Shown: positions 54,278-63,264, numbered from the stretch's first letter. The stretch is 64,000 bases of DNA from Bradyrhizobium sp. (GCF_004799405.1 NZ_SSMW01000085.1:43383-107382); one strand, 5' to 3'. The notes: a model not told the origin generated them from the letters alone. Numbers and translations are program-made.

Positions 54278-55240
54278 TCATCCCAATTTCGGAAACGCCC
54301 CGGGCGCGGCGGCGAGCGCCGCGCGGGCCCTTGCGCTGTCGTCGTCCATCTGGCGCACCAGCGCCTCGACACCGTCGAATTTCAGCTCGTCGCGGATGAA
54401 AGCGATGAAAGCCACATCCAGCGCCGCCCCATAGAGGTCGCCGTTGAAATCGAACAGGAAGACCTCCAATAGCGGCGCGCCATTGTCGAAGGTGGGACGG
54501 CGGCCGAAGCTGGCGACGCCGTCGAAACGCTGGGCGCCGCGGCCGACCCGCACCGCGTAGATACCGTGCTTGAGGCCGCAATTCCTGTCGAGGCGGATGT
54601 TGGCGGTCGGATAGCCGAGATCGCGGCCGCGTTTCTCGCCGTGGATCACCTGGCCTGTGACGAACCAGGGACCGCCGAGCATGGCGGTGGTGTCCGCGAT
54701 CTGCCCTTCCGCCAAGGCCATGCGGATCGCGCTGGAGGAAACCGGCCGTTCGTCGATGTCGATATGGGGCTGCACGTCGACCTCGATACCGAGCCGCGGC
54801 GCTTCGCCGACCAGCAGGCTTGGCGAGCCCACGCGCCCCTTGCCGAAGTGAAAGTCGTAGCCGACCGCGATACCGCTGATTCCGAGCCGCTCGACCAGGT
54901 CATGGTGAATGAAATCCTGCGCGGTGGTCCCGGCGCGGGTCTTGTCGAAGGCCATCACGACCGCGCCGGCCAGTCCGGTTCCGGCCAGTAGCCGTAGCTT
55001 TCCGGCTTCGTCGGTGAGCCGGAACTGGGGGGTGTTGGGGCTGAAGAAGCTGCGCGGATGCGGCTCGAACGTCAGCGCCAGCGCCGGCCGGCCATGGACC
55101 TGTGCCATCTGGAGGGCGGCGGCAATAACGGCGCGGTGGCCGAGATGGACGCCATCGAAATTGCCCATCGCAATGACCGCTCCCTTGGGGATATCGGCCG
55201 CCGGCGTGGTGTCGCGGATAACGGTAAAACCAGGCGTCAT
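54278..55240 (-). CDS. ribF: Bifunctional riboflavin kinase/FAD synthetase RibF
   Basis: The call is 320 residues from the ATG at 55240; a TTG 18 bases upstream is possible. The FAD synthetase half has VIAMGNFDGVHLGHRAVIAA, LTFEPHPRSFF and SSSAIRMALAEG. The kinase half has VIHGEKRGRDLGYPTANIRL and the closing helix AFIRDELKFDGVEALVRQMD. It makes FMN and FAD, needed by GlcD, GlcE and the acyl-CoA dehydrogenase here. Upstream of ileS. Confidence 0.95.
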   Translation of the reverse strand: MTPGFTVIRDTTPAADIPKGAVIAMGNFDGVHLGHRAVIAAALQMAQVHGRPALALTFEPHPRSFFSPNTPQFRLTDEAGKLRLLAGTGLAGAVVMAFDKTRAGTTAQDFIHHDLVERLGISGIAVGYDFHFGKGRVGSPSLLVGEAPRLGIEVDVQPHIDIDERPVSSSAIRMALAEGQIADTTAMLGGPWFVTGQVIHGEKRGRDLGYPTANIRLDRNCGLKHGIYAVRVGRGAQRFDGVASFGRRPTFDNGAPLLEVFLFDFNGDLYGAALDVAFIAFIRDELKFDGVEALVRQMDDDSARARAALAAAPGAFPKLG

Positions 55241-55444
55241 TTGTGGAATCTTCGGCAAGGTCGGGTGGGGCGGGACCGTGACGTGGTGGCCCGGATGGAG
55301 TCAAGCGGGCCCGGCGGAGACCTCACCGGGCGGTCGGTTAACGGGCTGTTTAAGGGCTGATGCTAGTGCTGGAGGCGGACCTGTGGGGTTGAGGCCCTGT
55401 GCAGGGCTTGCTGGCGGCTTGAGCGTCGCGTTGGGGGATCCAAG

Positions 55445-55840
55445 ATGGCGGTTGATTTGTCGATGTCGGTTCTGGTGGTGGATGATTACAACACCATGAT
55501 CCGCATCATCAGAAATCTGCTGAAGCAGCTCGGCTTCCAGAATATCGACGATGCCAGCGACGGATCGGCGGCGCTGAACAAAATGCGCGGCAAGAAATAC
55601 GGGCTGGTGATCTCGGACTGGAATATGGAGCCGATGACCGGCTACGACCTGTTGCGGGAGGTGCGGGCCGACCCCAACCTCGCCACCACGCCGTTCATCA
55701 TGATCACGGCCGAATCCAAGACCGAAAACGTCATCGCCGCCAAGAAGGCCGGCGTGAACAATTATATCGTCAAGCCGTTCAACTCCGCCACGCTGAAGAC
55801 CAAGATCGAGGCGGTGTTTCCGGATCTCGCGACCGCGTAG
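55445..55840 (+). CDS. cheY: CheY-like single-domain response regulator
   Basis: The protein has 131 residues; its ATG follows GGGGGATCC. It is a receiver domain only: acidic pocket D13/D14 (VLVVDDYN), phosphoacceptor D58 (VISDWNMEPMTGYDLL), T88 (MITAES) and K110 (YIVKPF). The DWNMEPMTG wording and a size of 131 fit chemotaxis CheY. No kinase gene is adjacent, although CheZ is encoded at 14971 in this window. It would bind the flagellar switch when phosphorylated, if a true CheY. Confidence 0.82.
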   Translation: MAVDLSMSVLVVDDYNTMIRIIRNLLKQLGFQNIDDASDGSAALNKMRGKKYGLVISDWNMEPMTGYDLLREVRADPNLATTPFIMITAESKTENVIAAKKAGVNNYIVKPFNSATLKTKIEAVFPDLATA

Positions 55841-55853
55841 CGCCGGTCTTTCC

Positions 55854-55926
55854 TACCTCTCCCCGCATCCGCCTTCGCCCGAAGGCGGGCTTCGGCGGAC
55901 AAGAGCGGGGCGAGGGAGAAGAGGCG
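55854..55926. repeat. Short hairpin repeat after the cheY-like gene
   Basis: CTACCTCTCCCCGC and GCGGGGCGAGGGAGAAGAGG at the two ends are partly complementary around the inner stem CGCCTTCGCCCGAAGGCG. It fills the gap between the converging receiver and HAD genes and may help stop transcription from both. Confidence 0.55.
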
Positions 55927-55938
55927 TTCACCGATAGC

Positions 55939-56793
55939 CTACCACCTCAACTCCCGCATCAGGGCCCGCGGCGGGTGGCCGAACAGCTCCTTTACCGAGG
56001 CAGGGTCGAGCTGGTCGACGCCTTCGAAATCCCCGGCGTGGATGCCGCGGGTCACGAACAGGCAGTCGATGCCGAAGCCGTGGGCGCCGGCGAGATCCGT
56101 CCGCACCGAATCCCCGATCGCCAGAACCCGGTCGAGTTCCGTCGTACGGCCGCGGCGCTCGGCGGCCAGCTCCATGGCACGTTCGTAGATCGGCCGGTGC
56201 GGCTTGCCGTAAAAGATCACTTCGCCGCCGAGTTCGCGATAGAGTTCGGCGATCGCGCCCGCGCAATAGACCAGCCGGTCGCCGCGTTCGACCACGATGT
56301 CGGGGTTGGCGCAAATCAAGGGCAGCCTGCGCTCGCGCGCCTGCAACATCATCTCGCGATAGTCTTCGGCGGATTCGGTTTCGTCGTCGAACGGACCGGT
56401 ACAGACGATGTAATCGGCCTGCTCCAGTGGCGCGAACACCGCATTGAGCCCGTGATAGATCGAACTGTGGTGCTCGGGGCCGAGCCAGAACACCTTCTGG
56501 CCGGGACGGTCGGCGACGAAATGCCGGGTCAGGTCGCCCGAAGTAACGATGGCGTCGTAGGTCTCGTGGGCTACGCCAAGCTTGCGCAACTGCCGCTGCA
56601 CCGGATCCGCAGGCCGCGGCGCGTTGGTGATCAGGATGACGGTGCCGCCCTGCTTGCGAAAACTGTGAAGCGCCCCGCAGGCTTCGGGGAATGCGTCCAG
56701 GCCATTGTGGACCACGCCCCAGATATCGCTGAGCACGACATCGACGTCGCCCACGAGGTCACGCAGTTTCTCGGCAAACTTGAGTGTCGTCAT
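55939..56793 (-). CDS. HAD-IIA family phosphatase (TIGR01459-like)
   Basis: The protein has 284 residues. The nucleophile motif is VVLSDIWGVVHNG, the DxWGV variant found in TIGR01459 proteins. It is followed by GGTVILITNAPRPAD (motif II with Thr/Asn), a class IIA cap, and the C-terminal FYGKPHRPIYERAMELAAER and LAIGDSVRTDLAGAHGFGID. It is a cytoplasmic sugar-phosphate-type phosphatase with unknown substrate. The gene upstream on the same strand encodes the EAL protein, 15 bases away. Confidence 0.9.
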   Translation of the reverse strand: MTTLKFAEKLRDLVGDVDVVLSDIWGVVHNGLDAFPEACGALHSFRKQGGTVILITNAPRPADPVQRQLRKLGVAHETYDAIVTSGDLTRHFVADRPGQKVFWLGPEHHSSIYHGLNAVFAPLEQADYIVCTGPFDDETESAEDYREMMLQARERRLPLICANPDIVVERGDRLVYCAGAIAELYRELGGEVIFYGKPHRPIYERAMELAAERRGRTTELDRVLAIGDSVRTDLAGAHGFGIDCLFVTRGIHAGDFEGVDQLDPASVKELFGHPPRALMRELRW

Positions 56794-56808
56794 TGCACAG
56801 ACGGCCGG

Positions 56809-58248
56809 TCAGCCCGGTCCGGCCGCGCGGCGCGCCAGCGCGGCGTTGCCGGTCGCCCGCGGGGGATCGAGGGCCGGACCATCGACGGAGGTGGTTTTGC
56901 CGGAGCCAACGGATTCCTGCGCCTTGTTGGAAGACGCTCCGCCGTTAGCAGATGCGCCCTCGGGCCGCAACGGCCGCGGCGGCGCGAACAGAAATCCCTG
57001 CCCGAACCGCACGTCATAGTCGAGCAGGTCGACCACGGCACGTTCGCCCTCGATCCGCTCGGCGATCAGGTCGATGCCGAAGCGGCCGAGCAGGTCCGAA
57101 AGGTCGGAGGGGTGAATGTCGGACGCCGAGGTCTGCCGTTGGTCGAGCAGCAATGCCGCGGGCACCTTGATGAAACGCACGCCGCGGTCGGCCAGTTCGC
57201 GCGGCTCGATCCGCAGATCGCTGACATGATCGATCGAGAAGCGGTAGCCGTGCTGCGCCAAAGCCGCGAGATTTTCGGTCTCGGTCGGACCGAGATTGCG
57301 GAACGTCGCCTGCTTGAATTCGAGCACCAGCGAGGGCGCCAGCGCGCGGTTGGCTTCGAGGAAATCGAGGCATTGCGCGAAGGCGGCGGCGTTGCCCAGG
57401 GTCGCCGCGGCGATGTTGCAGAATACCCCGACCTCCTTGTTGCGCACCATCAGCCGGCGCAGGACCTGCACGCTGCGCAGCATCACCATGTGATCGATCC
57501 GCCCGATCAGCCCGGCGCTTTCCGCGATCCCGATGAAATCGTCGGCGGTGATGATCTGGTCCTTGTCGTCGCGCAGCCGCGTCACTGCTTCGTAAAAGCG
57601 CACCTTGCGCTGCGGCAGCGTCACCATCGGCTGCAGGTGGATGTCGAGCCGGTTTTCGTCGATCGCTTTCCTCACCGCGGCGAGGATTTGTACCTGGCTG
57701 CGGGAAGGCACCGTCCCGCCGGCGGCATTCCCCGGCGCCGCCGGTTCAGCCGCAATCCCGGCGTTGTCGTCCAGCAGCGGCAGTTCGTTCTGCTGTTCAT
57801 TGTCCGGTTTGCGCGCGGCCGCGGGAGGGTTGGGCGTCACTCCCGCCGACAGCATGTCGTCATGGCTGGCCACCGAGATTGCGAGCTGCTGGACCAGCAC
57901 GCCCAACTCGCCGATCTCGCCGGCCACGGCCTGCAGGCGGTCCGCGCTGGCCGAATTTGCCGACACCACCCGGCCCTCGACGGCGGCGAGCCGGCGCCCG
58001 AATTCGGCGACCTGGCGTGCAAGGTCGGCGGTACCGCGCGACAGGTCAGCGATCTGGCCGCCGACGTCGCTGCGGTCGCGCAGCCGCATCGATACGGCGT
58101 TGTAGAGGATCAGGAAGGTCAGCGCGGTGAGCGCCACGATCGCGGATTCCGTCCCGCTGATGCCGGCCACCGAATACAGGACCATGCCGAGCGATGCTGC
58201 GACCAGCACCATGCAGATGGCGATGAAAATCGTGGAAATGCGGATCAT
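56809..58248 (-). CDS. Membrane-anchored EAL-domain protein with degenerate active site (TipF-like)
   Basis: The protein has 479 residues. Two N-terminal membrane helices (4-30, 34-52) are followed by a coiled coil (60-130), a Pro/Asn linker and the EAL domain from about 185. Catalytic positions: E220 (YEAVTRL, EAV for EAL), N279, E310, K361, E400 and Q417 remain. The DDFG motif is DHVS (340-343), losing the second metal-binding Asp, so hydrolysis of c-di-GMP is doubtful while binding is plausible. The layout matches Caulobacter TipF, a c-di-GMP receptor for flagellum assembly. A Ser/Asn tail ends the protein. Confidence 0.85.
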   Translation of the reverse strand: MIRISTIFIAICMVLVAASLGMVLYSVAGISGTESAIVALTALTFLILYNAVSMRLRDRSDVGGQIADLSRGTADLARQVAEFGRRLAAVEGRVVSANSASADRLQAVAGEIGELGVLVQQLAISVASHDDMLSAGVTPNPPAAARKPDNEQQNELPLLDDNAGIAAEPAAPGNAAGGTVPSRSQVQILAAVRKAIDENRLDIHLQPMVTLPQRKVRFYEAVTRLRDDKDQIITADDFIGIAESAGLIGRIDHMVMLRSVQVLRRLMVRNKEVGVFCNIAAATLGNAAAFAQCLDFLEANRALAPSLVLEFKQATFRNLGPTETENLAALAQHGYRFSIDHVSDLRIEPRELADRGVRFIKVPAALLLDQRQTSASDIHPSDLSDLLGRFGIDLIAERIEGERAVVDLLDYDVRFGQGFLFAPPRPLRPEGASANGGASSNKAQESVGSGKTTSVDGPALDPPRATGNAALARRAAGPG

Positions 58249-58365
58249 CTAACGCGCTAAACTCCCCCAAGCGTTGCCACTTTAGCACCATTGTTGATTC
58301 GATGGGCTAGAGTTCTTTGAGACCATCGGTAATGGTCCTGTTCCGAGGGTTCCCAGCGGCAGCTC

Positions 58366-58540
58366 GCTCCCTCGCCCCGCCCTTCGCGGGGGCGAGACGA
58401 GCGAAGCTCGCTCTTAGAGGGGTGGGGAGAGGGGTTGCTTCCGCGAATTCTGACGATGCGGTGAGAGCGCGACCCCCTCACCCGAAATTCGCAACGGCGA
58501 ATTTCGACCTCTCCCCGCAAGCGGGGCGAGGTTAAGAGGG
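58366..58540. repeat. Complex hairpin repeat between EAL and aminotransferase genes
   Basis: The ends CTCGCTCCCTCGCCCCGCCC and GCGGGGCGAGGTTAAGAGGG are related to each other. Inner stems include GACGAGCGAAGCTCGCTC and CGAAATTCGCAACGGCGAAT. It covers most of the 300-base gap before the aminotransferase stop (58249-58548), in which I see no gene. Confidence 0.6.
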
Positions 58541-58548
58541 ATGCCGGC

Positions 58549-59895
58549 CTAGGCCACCGCGCGGATCACCTTGGCGACCTTTTCGATGATTTCGCCGATC
58601 TGGTCCTCGGTGACGATCAGCGGCGGCGTCAGCGCCAGGGTGTCGCCGGCGATCCGCAGCATGATGTCGTTGTCGTGGAACGCGCTGTTCAGCGCGTCGA
58701 AACCGCGTTTGCCCGGAAGGTCCGGACGCGGCGCAAGGTCGATGCCCGCCGTCAGCCCGACGGTGCGGATGTCCAGCACGCCCGGCGCGCCCTTCAGCGA
58801 CATGACGGCGTCGGCGAACCTGGGCTCGAGCTTGTTGGCGCGCTCGAACAGCTTTTCGTCGCGGTAGATATCGAGCGTCGCAAGCCCGGCGGCGCAGGCC
58901 AGCGGATGCGCCGAATAGGTATAGCCGTGGGTCAGCTCGACGGCGTATTCCGGGCCGCTCATGAAGGCGTCGTGGATGGTGTCGCGCACGATCACGCCGC
59001 CCATTGGCGCGGCACCGTTGGTGATGCCCTTGGCGAAGGTGAGCAGGTCGGGCAGCACGCCGTAACGCTCCGCCGCGAAGGCATAGCCGAGCCGGCCGTA
59101 GCCGGTGATGACCTCATCGAAAATCAGCAGAATGCCGTGCTTCTGGGTGATCTCGCGCAAGCGCTTGAGATAGCCCTTCGGCGGCGGCAGCACGCCGGTC
59201 GATCCGGCCATCGGCTCGACGATCACGGCGGCGATGGTGGAGGCGCCATGCAGGTTGACCAGCCGCTCCATTTCGTCGGCGAAATGCGCGCCGTATTCCG
59301 GCTCGCCTTTGCTGAAGGCCTGCTTGTCGCGGTCGTAGGTATGGGGCAGGTGGTCGACGCCGGCCAGCAAGGTTCCGAACATCTTGCGGTTGTTGACGAT
59401 GCCGCCGACGGATGTCCCGCCGAAGCCGACGCCGTGATAGCCGCGTTCGCGGCCGATCAGGCGGGTGCGGGTGCCCTGGCCCTGGATCTGGTGATAGGCC
59501 AGCGCGATCTTGAGCGCGGTATCGGCGGCTTCCGATCCGGAATTGCAGAAGAACACGTGGTCGAGGCCCGCCGGCGCGAGATCGGCGATCCGGCTGGCAA
59601 GCTCGAAGGCCTGCGGGATGCCGAACTGGAACGGCGGCGCATAATCCAGCGTCTCGGCCTGTTTGGCGATCGCCGCCGAAATCTGGCTGCGGCCATGGCC
59701 GGCATTGGTGCACCACATGCCCGAGGCGGCGTCGATGATCTTGCGGCCGTCGACGGTGAAATAATGCATGTCCTTGGCGCCGGCGAGCAGCCTCGGCGCC
59801 TTTTTGAAGGCCCGGTTGGCGGTGAACGGCATCCAGTGCGCGGCAAGGTCGTTGGGGACGTTGACGGCGGCGGGGCGTGGGCTCTTGTCCAGCAT
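58549..59895 (-). CDS. Class III aminotransferase, omega-amino acid:pyruvate (beta-alanine) type
   Basis: The protein has 448 residues. PLP-fold motifs: CNSGSEAADTALKIALAYHQ, GYHGVGFGGTSVGGI, LLIFDEVITGYGRLGYAFAA and the Schiff-base Lys in LTFAKGITNGAAPMGGVIV. The N-terminus LAAHWMPFTANRAFKKAPRL is typical of beta-alanine:pyruvate transaminases. It would transfer amino groups from omega-amino acids or amines to pyruvate. Specificity is not provable by eye. Confidence 0.92.
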   Translation of the reverse strand: MLDKSPRPAAVNVPNDLAAHWMPFTANRAFKKAPRLLAGAKDMHYFTVDGRKIIDAASGMWCTNAGHGRSQISAAIAKQAETLDYAPPFQFGIPQAFELASRIADLAPAGLDHVFFCNSGSEAADTALKIALAYHQIQGQGTRTRLIGRERGYHGVGFGGTSVGGIVNNRKMFGTLLAGVDHLPHTYDRDKQAFSKGEPEYGAHFADEMERLVNLHGASTIAAVIVEPMAGSTGVLPPPKGYLKRLREITQKHGILLIFDEVITGYGRLGYAFAAERYGVLPDLLTFAKGITNGAAPMGGVIVRDTIHDAFMSGPEYAVELTHGYTYSAHPLACAAGLATLDIYRDEKLFERANKLEPRFADAVMSLKGAPGVLDIRTVGLTAGIDLAPRPDLPGKRGFDALNSAFHDNDIMLRIAGDTLALTPPLIVTEDQIGEIIEKVAKVIRAVA

Positions 59896-59990
59896 GGTGG
59901 CCTCTTGGCGTTGGGGGCGTGGCGGCTGCCGGCAGGCTATCAGCTTAGGCCCGGGACGGAAACCCGGCTTTTCCGGCTGGTGTTTTCAGC

Positions 59991-60731
59991 TCAATCGGCC
60001 GGTTTCAGGGAGCTCAGGGGAACGTCCAGCGCGTAGATGAACCCGTCCGGCGCATAGGTCAGTTCGACCTTGCCGTTCAACTGCTTGCCGAGCGTCTCCA
60101 TCAGCCGGGTTCCAAAGCTCCGCCGGGTCGGCGCGTGGACCGCCGGGCCGTCTTTTTCGGTCCAGGTCAAATGCAGCCGCTCATTCTTCTCATCGACCGA
60201 CCAGGCGATCTCGATGCGTCCCGCCGGCACCGACAGCGCACCGAATTTCGTGGTGTTGGTGCAGAGTTCGTTGAGCGTCATCGCCAGCGCGATCACCGCG
60301 CCGGACGTGATCTTGAGGTCGGGGCCTTGAAGCGAAAATTTCCCCTCGCCCTTGCTGTCATAGGGTTCGGTCGCGCTTTGGATGATGTGCATGAGGCCGG
60401 CGCTCGACCATCGCGCCTGCAGCAACAAATCGTGCGCTCGGCCCAGGGCCTGCAGCCGGCCCTCGATCGCCTGCTGGCCATGCTCGATGCTGTCAGCGGT
60501 GCGCAGGCTCTGCGTGGTAATGGCGCTTACCGTCGCCAGCGTGTTCTTGATGCGGTGGTGCAATTCTTCCAGGATGAGTTTTTGCAGCTTGTCGGCGGCC
60601 TCACGCTCCTCGGCCTCGATCCCCGCCTGCGCCAGCAGAGCTTTGGCGTCGACACTGGCTTGTTCGAGGAGGGTGCGCAGGCCGACATTTTCGGCCTTTA
60701 GAAATTCCTGCGGAACGGTCGGGCCGGCCAT
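59991..60731 (-). CDS. HWE-type histidine kinase without sensor domain
   Basis: The protein has 246 residues. After about 45 helical residues comes the phosphoacceptor block LILEELHHRIKNTLATVSAI (H59 before Arg). Next are the N-box ALAMTLNELCTNTTKFGALS and the WTEKDG motif, whose W-x-E gives the HWE family its name. RRSFGTRLMETLGKQLNG closes it. No PAS, GAF or membrane helix is present, so the input must come through a partner or the short N-terminal coil. Members of this family often feed PhyR-type general stress signalling in alphaproteobacteria, but no such gene is adjacent. Confidence 0.88.
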   Translation of the reverse strand: MAGPTVPQEFLKAENVGLRTLLEQASVDAKALLAQAGIEAEEREAADKLQKLILEELHHRIKNTLATVSAITTQSLRTADSIEHGQQAIEGRLQALGRAHDLLLQARWSSAGLMHIIQSATEPYDSKGEGKFSLQGPDLKITSGAVIALAMTLNELCTNTTKFGALSVPAGRIEIAWSVDEKNERLHLTWTEKDGPAVHAPTRRSFGTRLMETLGKQLNGKVELTYAPDGFIYALDVPLSSLKPAD

Positions 60732-60872
60732 CGATCACATAGCCCCGGAGGACTCCCATTTCGGTTGGTGTGGGGCGTTGTTACCACGGTTATCGCCCGA
60801 TAGGGCGGCTAATTCCGGTAGCGAACATAGGAGTAAGGGGCTTGTGACCGAGAATATTGGCGCGGCGGGACT

Positions 60873-61832
60873 TTATAAGTCCGCAGCCGTGATCCAGAAC
60901 ACCTCGCCGTCGGACTCCTCGGTATCGAGCCACAGCAGCGGCGTTTGCGGAAATGCGGCTTCGAGCCGCTCGCGACCGCGGCCGGTCTCGCACAACAGCC
61001 CGCCGCGGGGCGTCAGATGCCGCGGCGCCTCTTTCAGAATGCGGCGGACAATATCCAGCCCGTCGGCGCCGCCGTCGAAGGCGAGGTTCGGCTCGGCGCG
61101 GCATTCGCGCGGCAGCGCCGCCATGCCTTCGGCATCGACATAGGGCGGATTGGTGATGATCAGGTCGTAACGGTTGCCGCCGATAGGCTTGAACAGATCG
61201 CCGCGATGCAATGTCACGCGTTCCCCAAGGCCGTATTCGGCAATGTTGCGCGCGGCGACGTCGAGCGCATCCCCGGAAATGTCCACTGCATCGATCTGCG
61301 CATGCGGAAACGCGCGCGCGGCGAGGATCGCCAGGCAGCCCGAGCCGGTGCAGAGGTCGAGCACGCTGGCAACATCAGCGGGATCGTCGACCAGCGCGCC
61401 GGCTTCGCTTTCGCCGCCGAAATGCGAATCCAGCAGTTCGCCGATGAAGGAACGCGGCACGATCACGCGCTCGTCGACATAGAACGGCAGGCCGCGCATG
61501 TAGATTTTGTTGACCAGATAGGCGGCGGGTTTTCGCGTCGTGACGCGGCGTTCGATCAGATCGAGAATCCTTTTCGCTTCATCCGCGGTGACGCGCGCGC
61601 CCGCGAACGTCTCGAACCGGTCGGGATGCAGGTGCAACGTTTCGCAGACCAGGAATGCTGCCTCGGCGACGGGATCGGCGGTGCCATGGGCGAACACGAG
61701 CCCGGCTTCGATGAAACGGCTTGCCGCGTAGCGGACGAAATCGAGCAGCGTCCGCAACTCGCCCGCGGCGATCCTGGGGGATTTCGGAGCCGCGCGGCCG
61801 CGCTTGCCAACCGCTTTCGCGCGCCTCGCCAT
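60873..61832 (-). CDS. prmB: Ribosomal protein L3 glutamine methyltransferase PrmB
   Basis: The protein has 319 residues. A basic N-terminus is followed by the helical substrate domain, then PRSFIGELLDSHFGG, the AdoMet motif VLDLCTGSGCLAILAARAFP and the catalytic LIITNPPYVDAEGMAALPRE. PrmB methylates a Gln of ribosomal protein L3. The PrfC-type relative PrmC is an alternative, but PRSFIGELL favours PrmB. Its ATG overlaps the moaE stop (TGATG). Confidence 0.92.
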   Translation of the reverse strand: MARRAKAVGKRGRAAPKSPRIAAGELRTLLDFVRYAASRFIEAGLVFAHGTADPVAEAAFLVCETLHLHPDRFETFAGARVTADEAKRILDLIERRVTTRKPAAYLVNKIYMRGLPFYVDERVIVPRSFIGELLDSHFGGESEAGALVDDPADVASVLDLCTGSGCLAILAARAFPHAQIDAVDISGDALDVAARNIAEYGLGERVTLHRGDLFKPIGGNRYDLIITNPPYVDAEGMAALPRECRAEPNLAFDGGADGLDIVRRILKEAPRHLTPRGGLLCETGRGRERLEAAFPQTPLLWLDTEESDGEVFWITAADL

Positions 61833-62299
61833 CAGGGCTTGGTCCAGCGCGCGGCGGCCGCGTCATCGTGATCGTGCGCCTCCACCCAACTGGTCCCTGC
61901 CGCACTTTCTTCGCGTTTCCAGAACGGCGCGTTGGTCTTCAGGTAATCCATCAGGAACTCTGCCGCCTGAAACGCCGCCTGCCGGTGCGCCGATGCCGTC
62001 AGCACCAGCACGATATTTTCGCCGGGTATGATGCGGCCGACACGGTGTACGACCGTTAGCCCCGTCAACGGCCACCGCGACATCGCGGTCTCGGCGTGCC
62101 GCAGAATTTCGGCTTCCGCCATGCCGGGGTAATGTTCCAGCGTCAGCGCCGCGATGATCTCGCCTTTCTCGCTGCCCCGGCAAATGCCGCTGAAACTGAC
62201 GACGGCGCCGATATCGGTGCGCCCCGCCGTCAGTGCCGCGATTTCGCGCGCGATGTCGAAATCGGCTTGCTGGATGCGGATGGTGACGGGGACGGGCAT
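61832..62299 (-). CDS. moaE: Molybdopterin synthase catalytic subunit MoaE
   Basis: This 155-residue protein has the family blocks GAVVSFSGICRGSEKG, LTLEHYPGMAEAEI, VVHRVGRIIPGENIVLVLTA and AEFLMDYLKTNAPFWKRE, the last with the catalytic Lys residues. With MoaD it inserts two sulfurs into precursor Z to form molybdopterin. Seven bases separate it from moaD. Confidence 0.96.
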   Translation of the reverse strand: MPVPVTIRIQQADFDIAREIAALTAGRTDIGAVVSFSGICRGSEKGEIIAALTLEHYPGMAEAEILRHAETAMSRWPLTGLTVVHRVGRIIPGENIVLVLTASAHRQAAFQAAEFLMDYLKTNAPFWKREESAAGTSWVEAHDHDDAAAARWTKP

Positions 62300-62306
62300 G
62301 ACAAGG

Positions 62307-62558
62307 TCAGCCGCCGGTCATCGGCGGAAAAAACGCGATCTCGCCGGCGCCGGCAATCACGGTGTCGGACTTGACGTGGGCGTGGTCGATCGCGGCGCGG
62401 ATCACGCGCGGGGTCTCGAAGGCATGGGCGTAAGCCTCGCCGCGCTTTGCCAGCCACGCCATCAGGTCGTCAACGGTGCGAACGCTGGCTGGCGGCTCGA
62501 CGGTTTCCTCAGCCTTGCCGACGCGCTCGCGCACCCAGGCGAAATACTTGACCTTCAC
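62307..62558 (-). CDS. moaD: Molybdopterin synthase sulfur carrier subunit MoaD
   Basis: The protein is 83 residues from a GTG at 62558 that overlaps the pgsA stop by four bases (GTGA). It is a ubiquitin-like protein: VKYFAWVRERVGKAEETVEP, ending in the required Gly-Gly (FFPPMTGG), which becomes the thiocarboxylate donor for MoaE. Confidence 0.95.
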   Translation of the reverse strand: MKVKYFAWVRERVGKAEETVEPPASVRTVDDLMAWLAKRGEAYAHAFETPRVIRAAIDHAHVKSDTVIAGAGEIAFFPPMTGG

Positions 62559-63172
62559 GCATCATCCTCCTCGATCAGGTGATGGATGCCGGCGCGGAAA
62601 TAATCCCAGCCGGTATAGATGGTGAAGATCGCCGACATCCACAGCAATGCGATGCCGATCAGGGTGGTGGGGGGCAATATCTCCTCGCCGGCTTCGCCGG
62701 CGATCAAAAAGCCGATCGCGACCAGTTGAATCGTGGTTTTCCATTTCGCCAGTTTGGTCACGGGCACGCTGACGCGCAGCGCTGCAAGATATTCTCGCAG
62801 GCCTGATACCAGGATTTCGCGGCACAGGATCACGATGGCGGCCCACAGCGTCCAGCCATGAATGCTGCTTTCCGCCGCCAGCATCAGCAGGCAGGACGCC
62901 ACCAGCAGCTTGTCGGCGATCGGGTCGAGCATCCGGCCGAATGCCGAATGCTGGTGCCAGATTCGCGCATAATAGCCGTCGAGAAAATCGGTAACCCCGG
63001 CGGCGATGAAGACCGCCAAAGCCACCCATCGCAGCCACAGCGGCCCGTCCATGATGGATTGCGCAAATACGCAACCGACCACCACCGGGATGGCGGCGAT
63101 CCGGGCATAGGTCAGGATGTTCGGCAGCGACAGCGAGCTCTTCGCCGCCGCCCTTGTGGTCGCAATGTTCAT
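62555..63172 (-). CDS. pgsA: CDP-diacylglycerol-glycerol-3-phosphate 3-phosphatidyltransferase PgsA
   Basis: The call is 205 residues from the ATG at 63172; the frame continues upstream only as a shadow of uvrC. The CDP-alcohol phosphotransferase motif is GVTDFLDGYYARIWHQHSAF with GRMLDPIADKL, giving the D-x2-D-G-x2-A-R-x8-G-x3-D-x3-D signature. Five membrane helices are visible. It makes phosphatidylglycerol phosphate. First of the pgsA-moaD-moaE-prmB run of coupled genes. Confidence 0.95.
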   Translation of the reverse strand: MNIATTRAAAKSSLSLPNILTYARIAAIPVVVGCVFAQSIMDGPLWLRWVALAVFIAAGVTDFLDGYYARIWHQHSAFGRMLDPIADKLLVASCLLMLAAESSIHGWTLWAAIVILCREILVSGLREYLAALRVSVPVTKLAKWKTTIQLVAIGFLIAGEAGEEILPPTTLIGIALLWMSAIFTIYTGWDYFRAGIHHLIEEDDA

Positions 63173-63264
63173 CCGCCTTACCAATACCGCCAAAGCATCA
63201 AGGTCAACCGTGCCGCGCACGTGATCCGTTGCAGGTGACGCATATATGACACCAACCCCACGCC

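Noticed and set aside
55975..58260. 761-residue plus-strand open frame
   Set aside because: It is exactly antisense to the HAD and EAL genes, which have clear domains. The composition is that of a reverse-strand shadow in GC-rich DNA.
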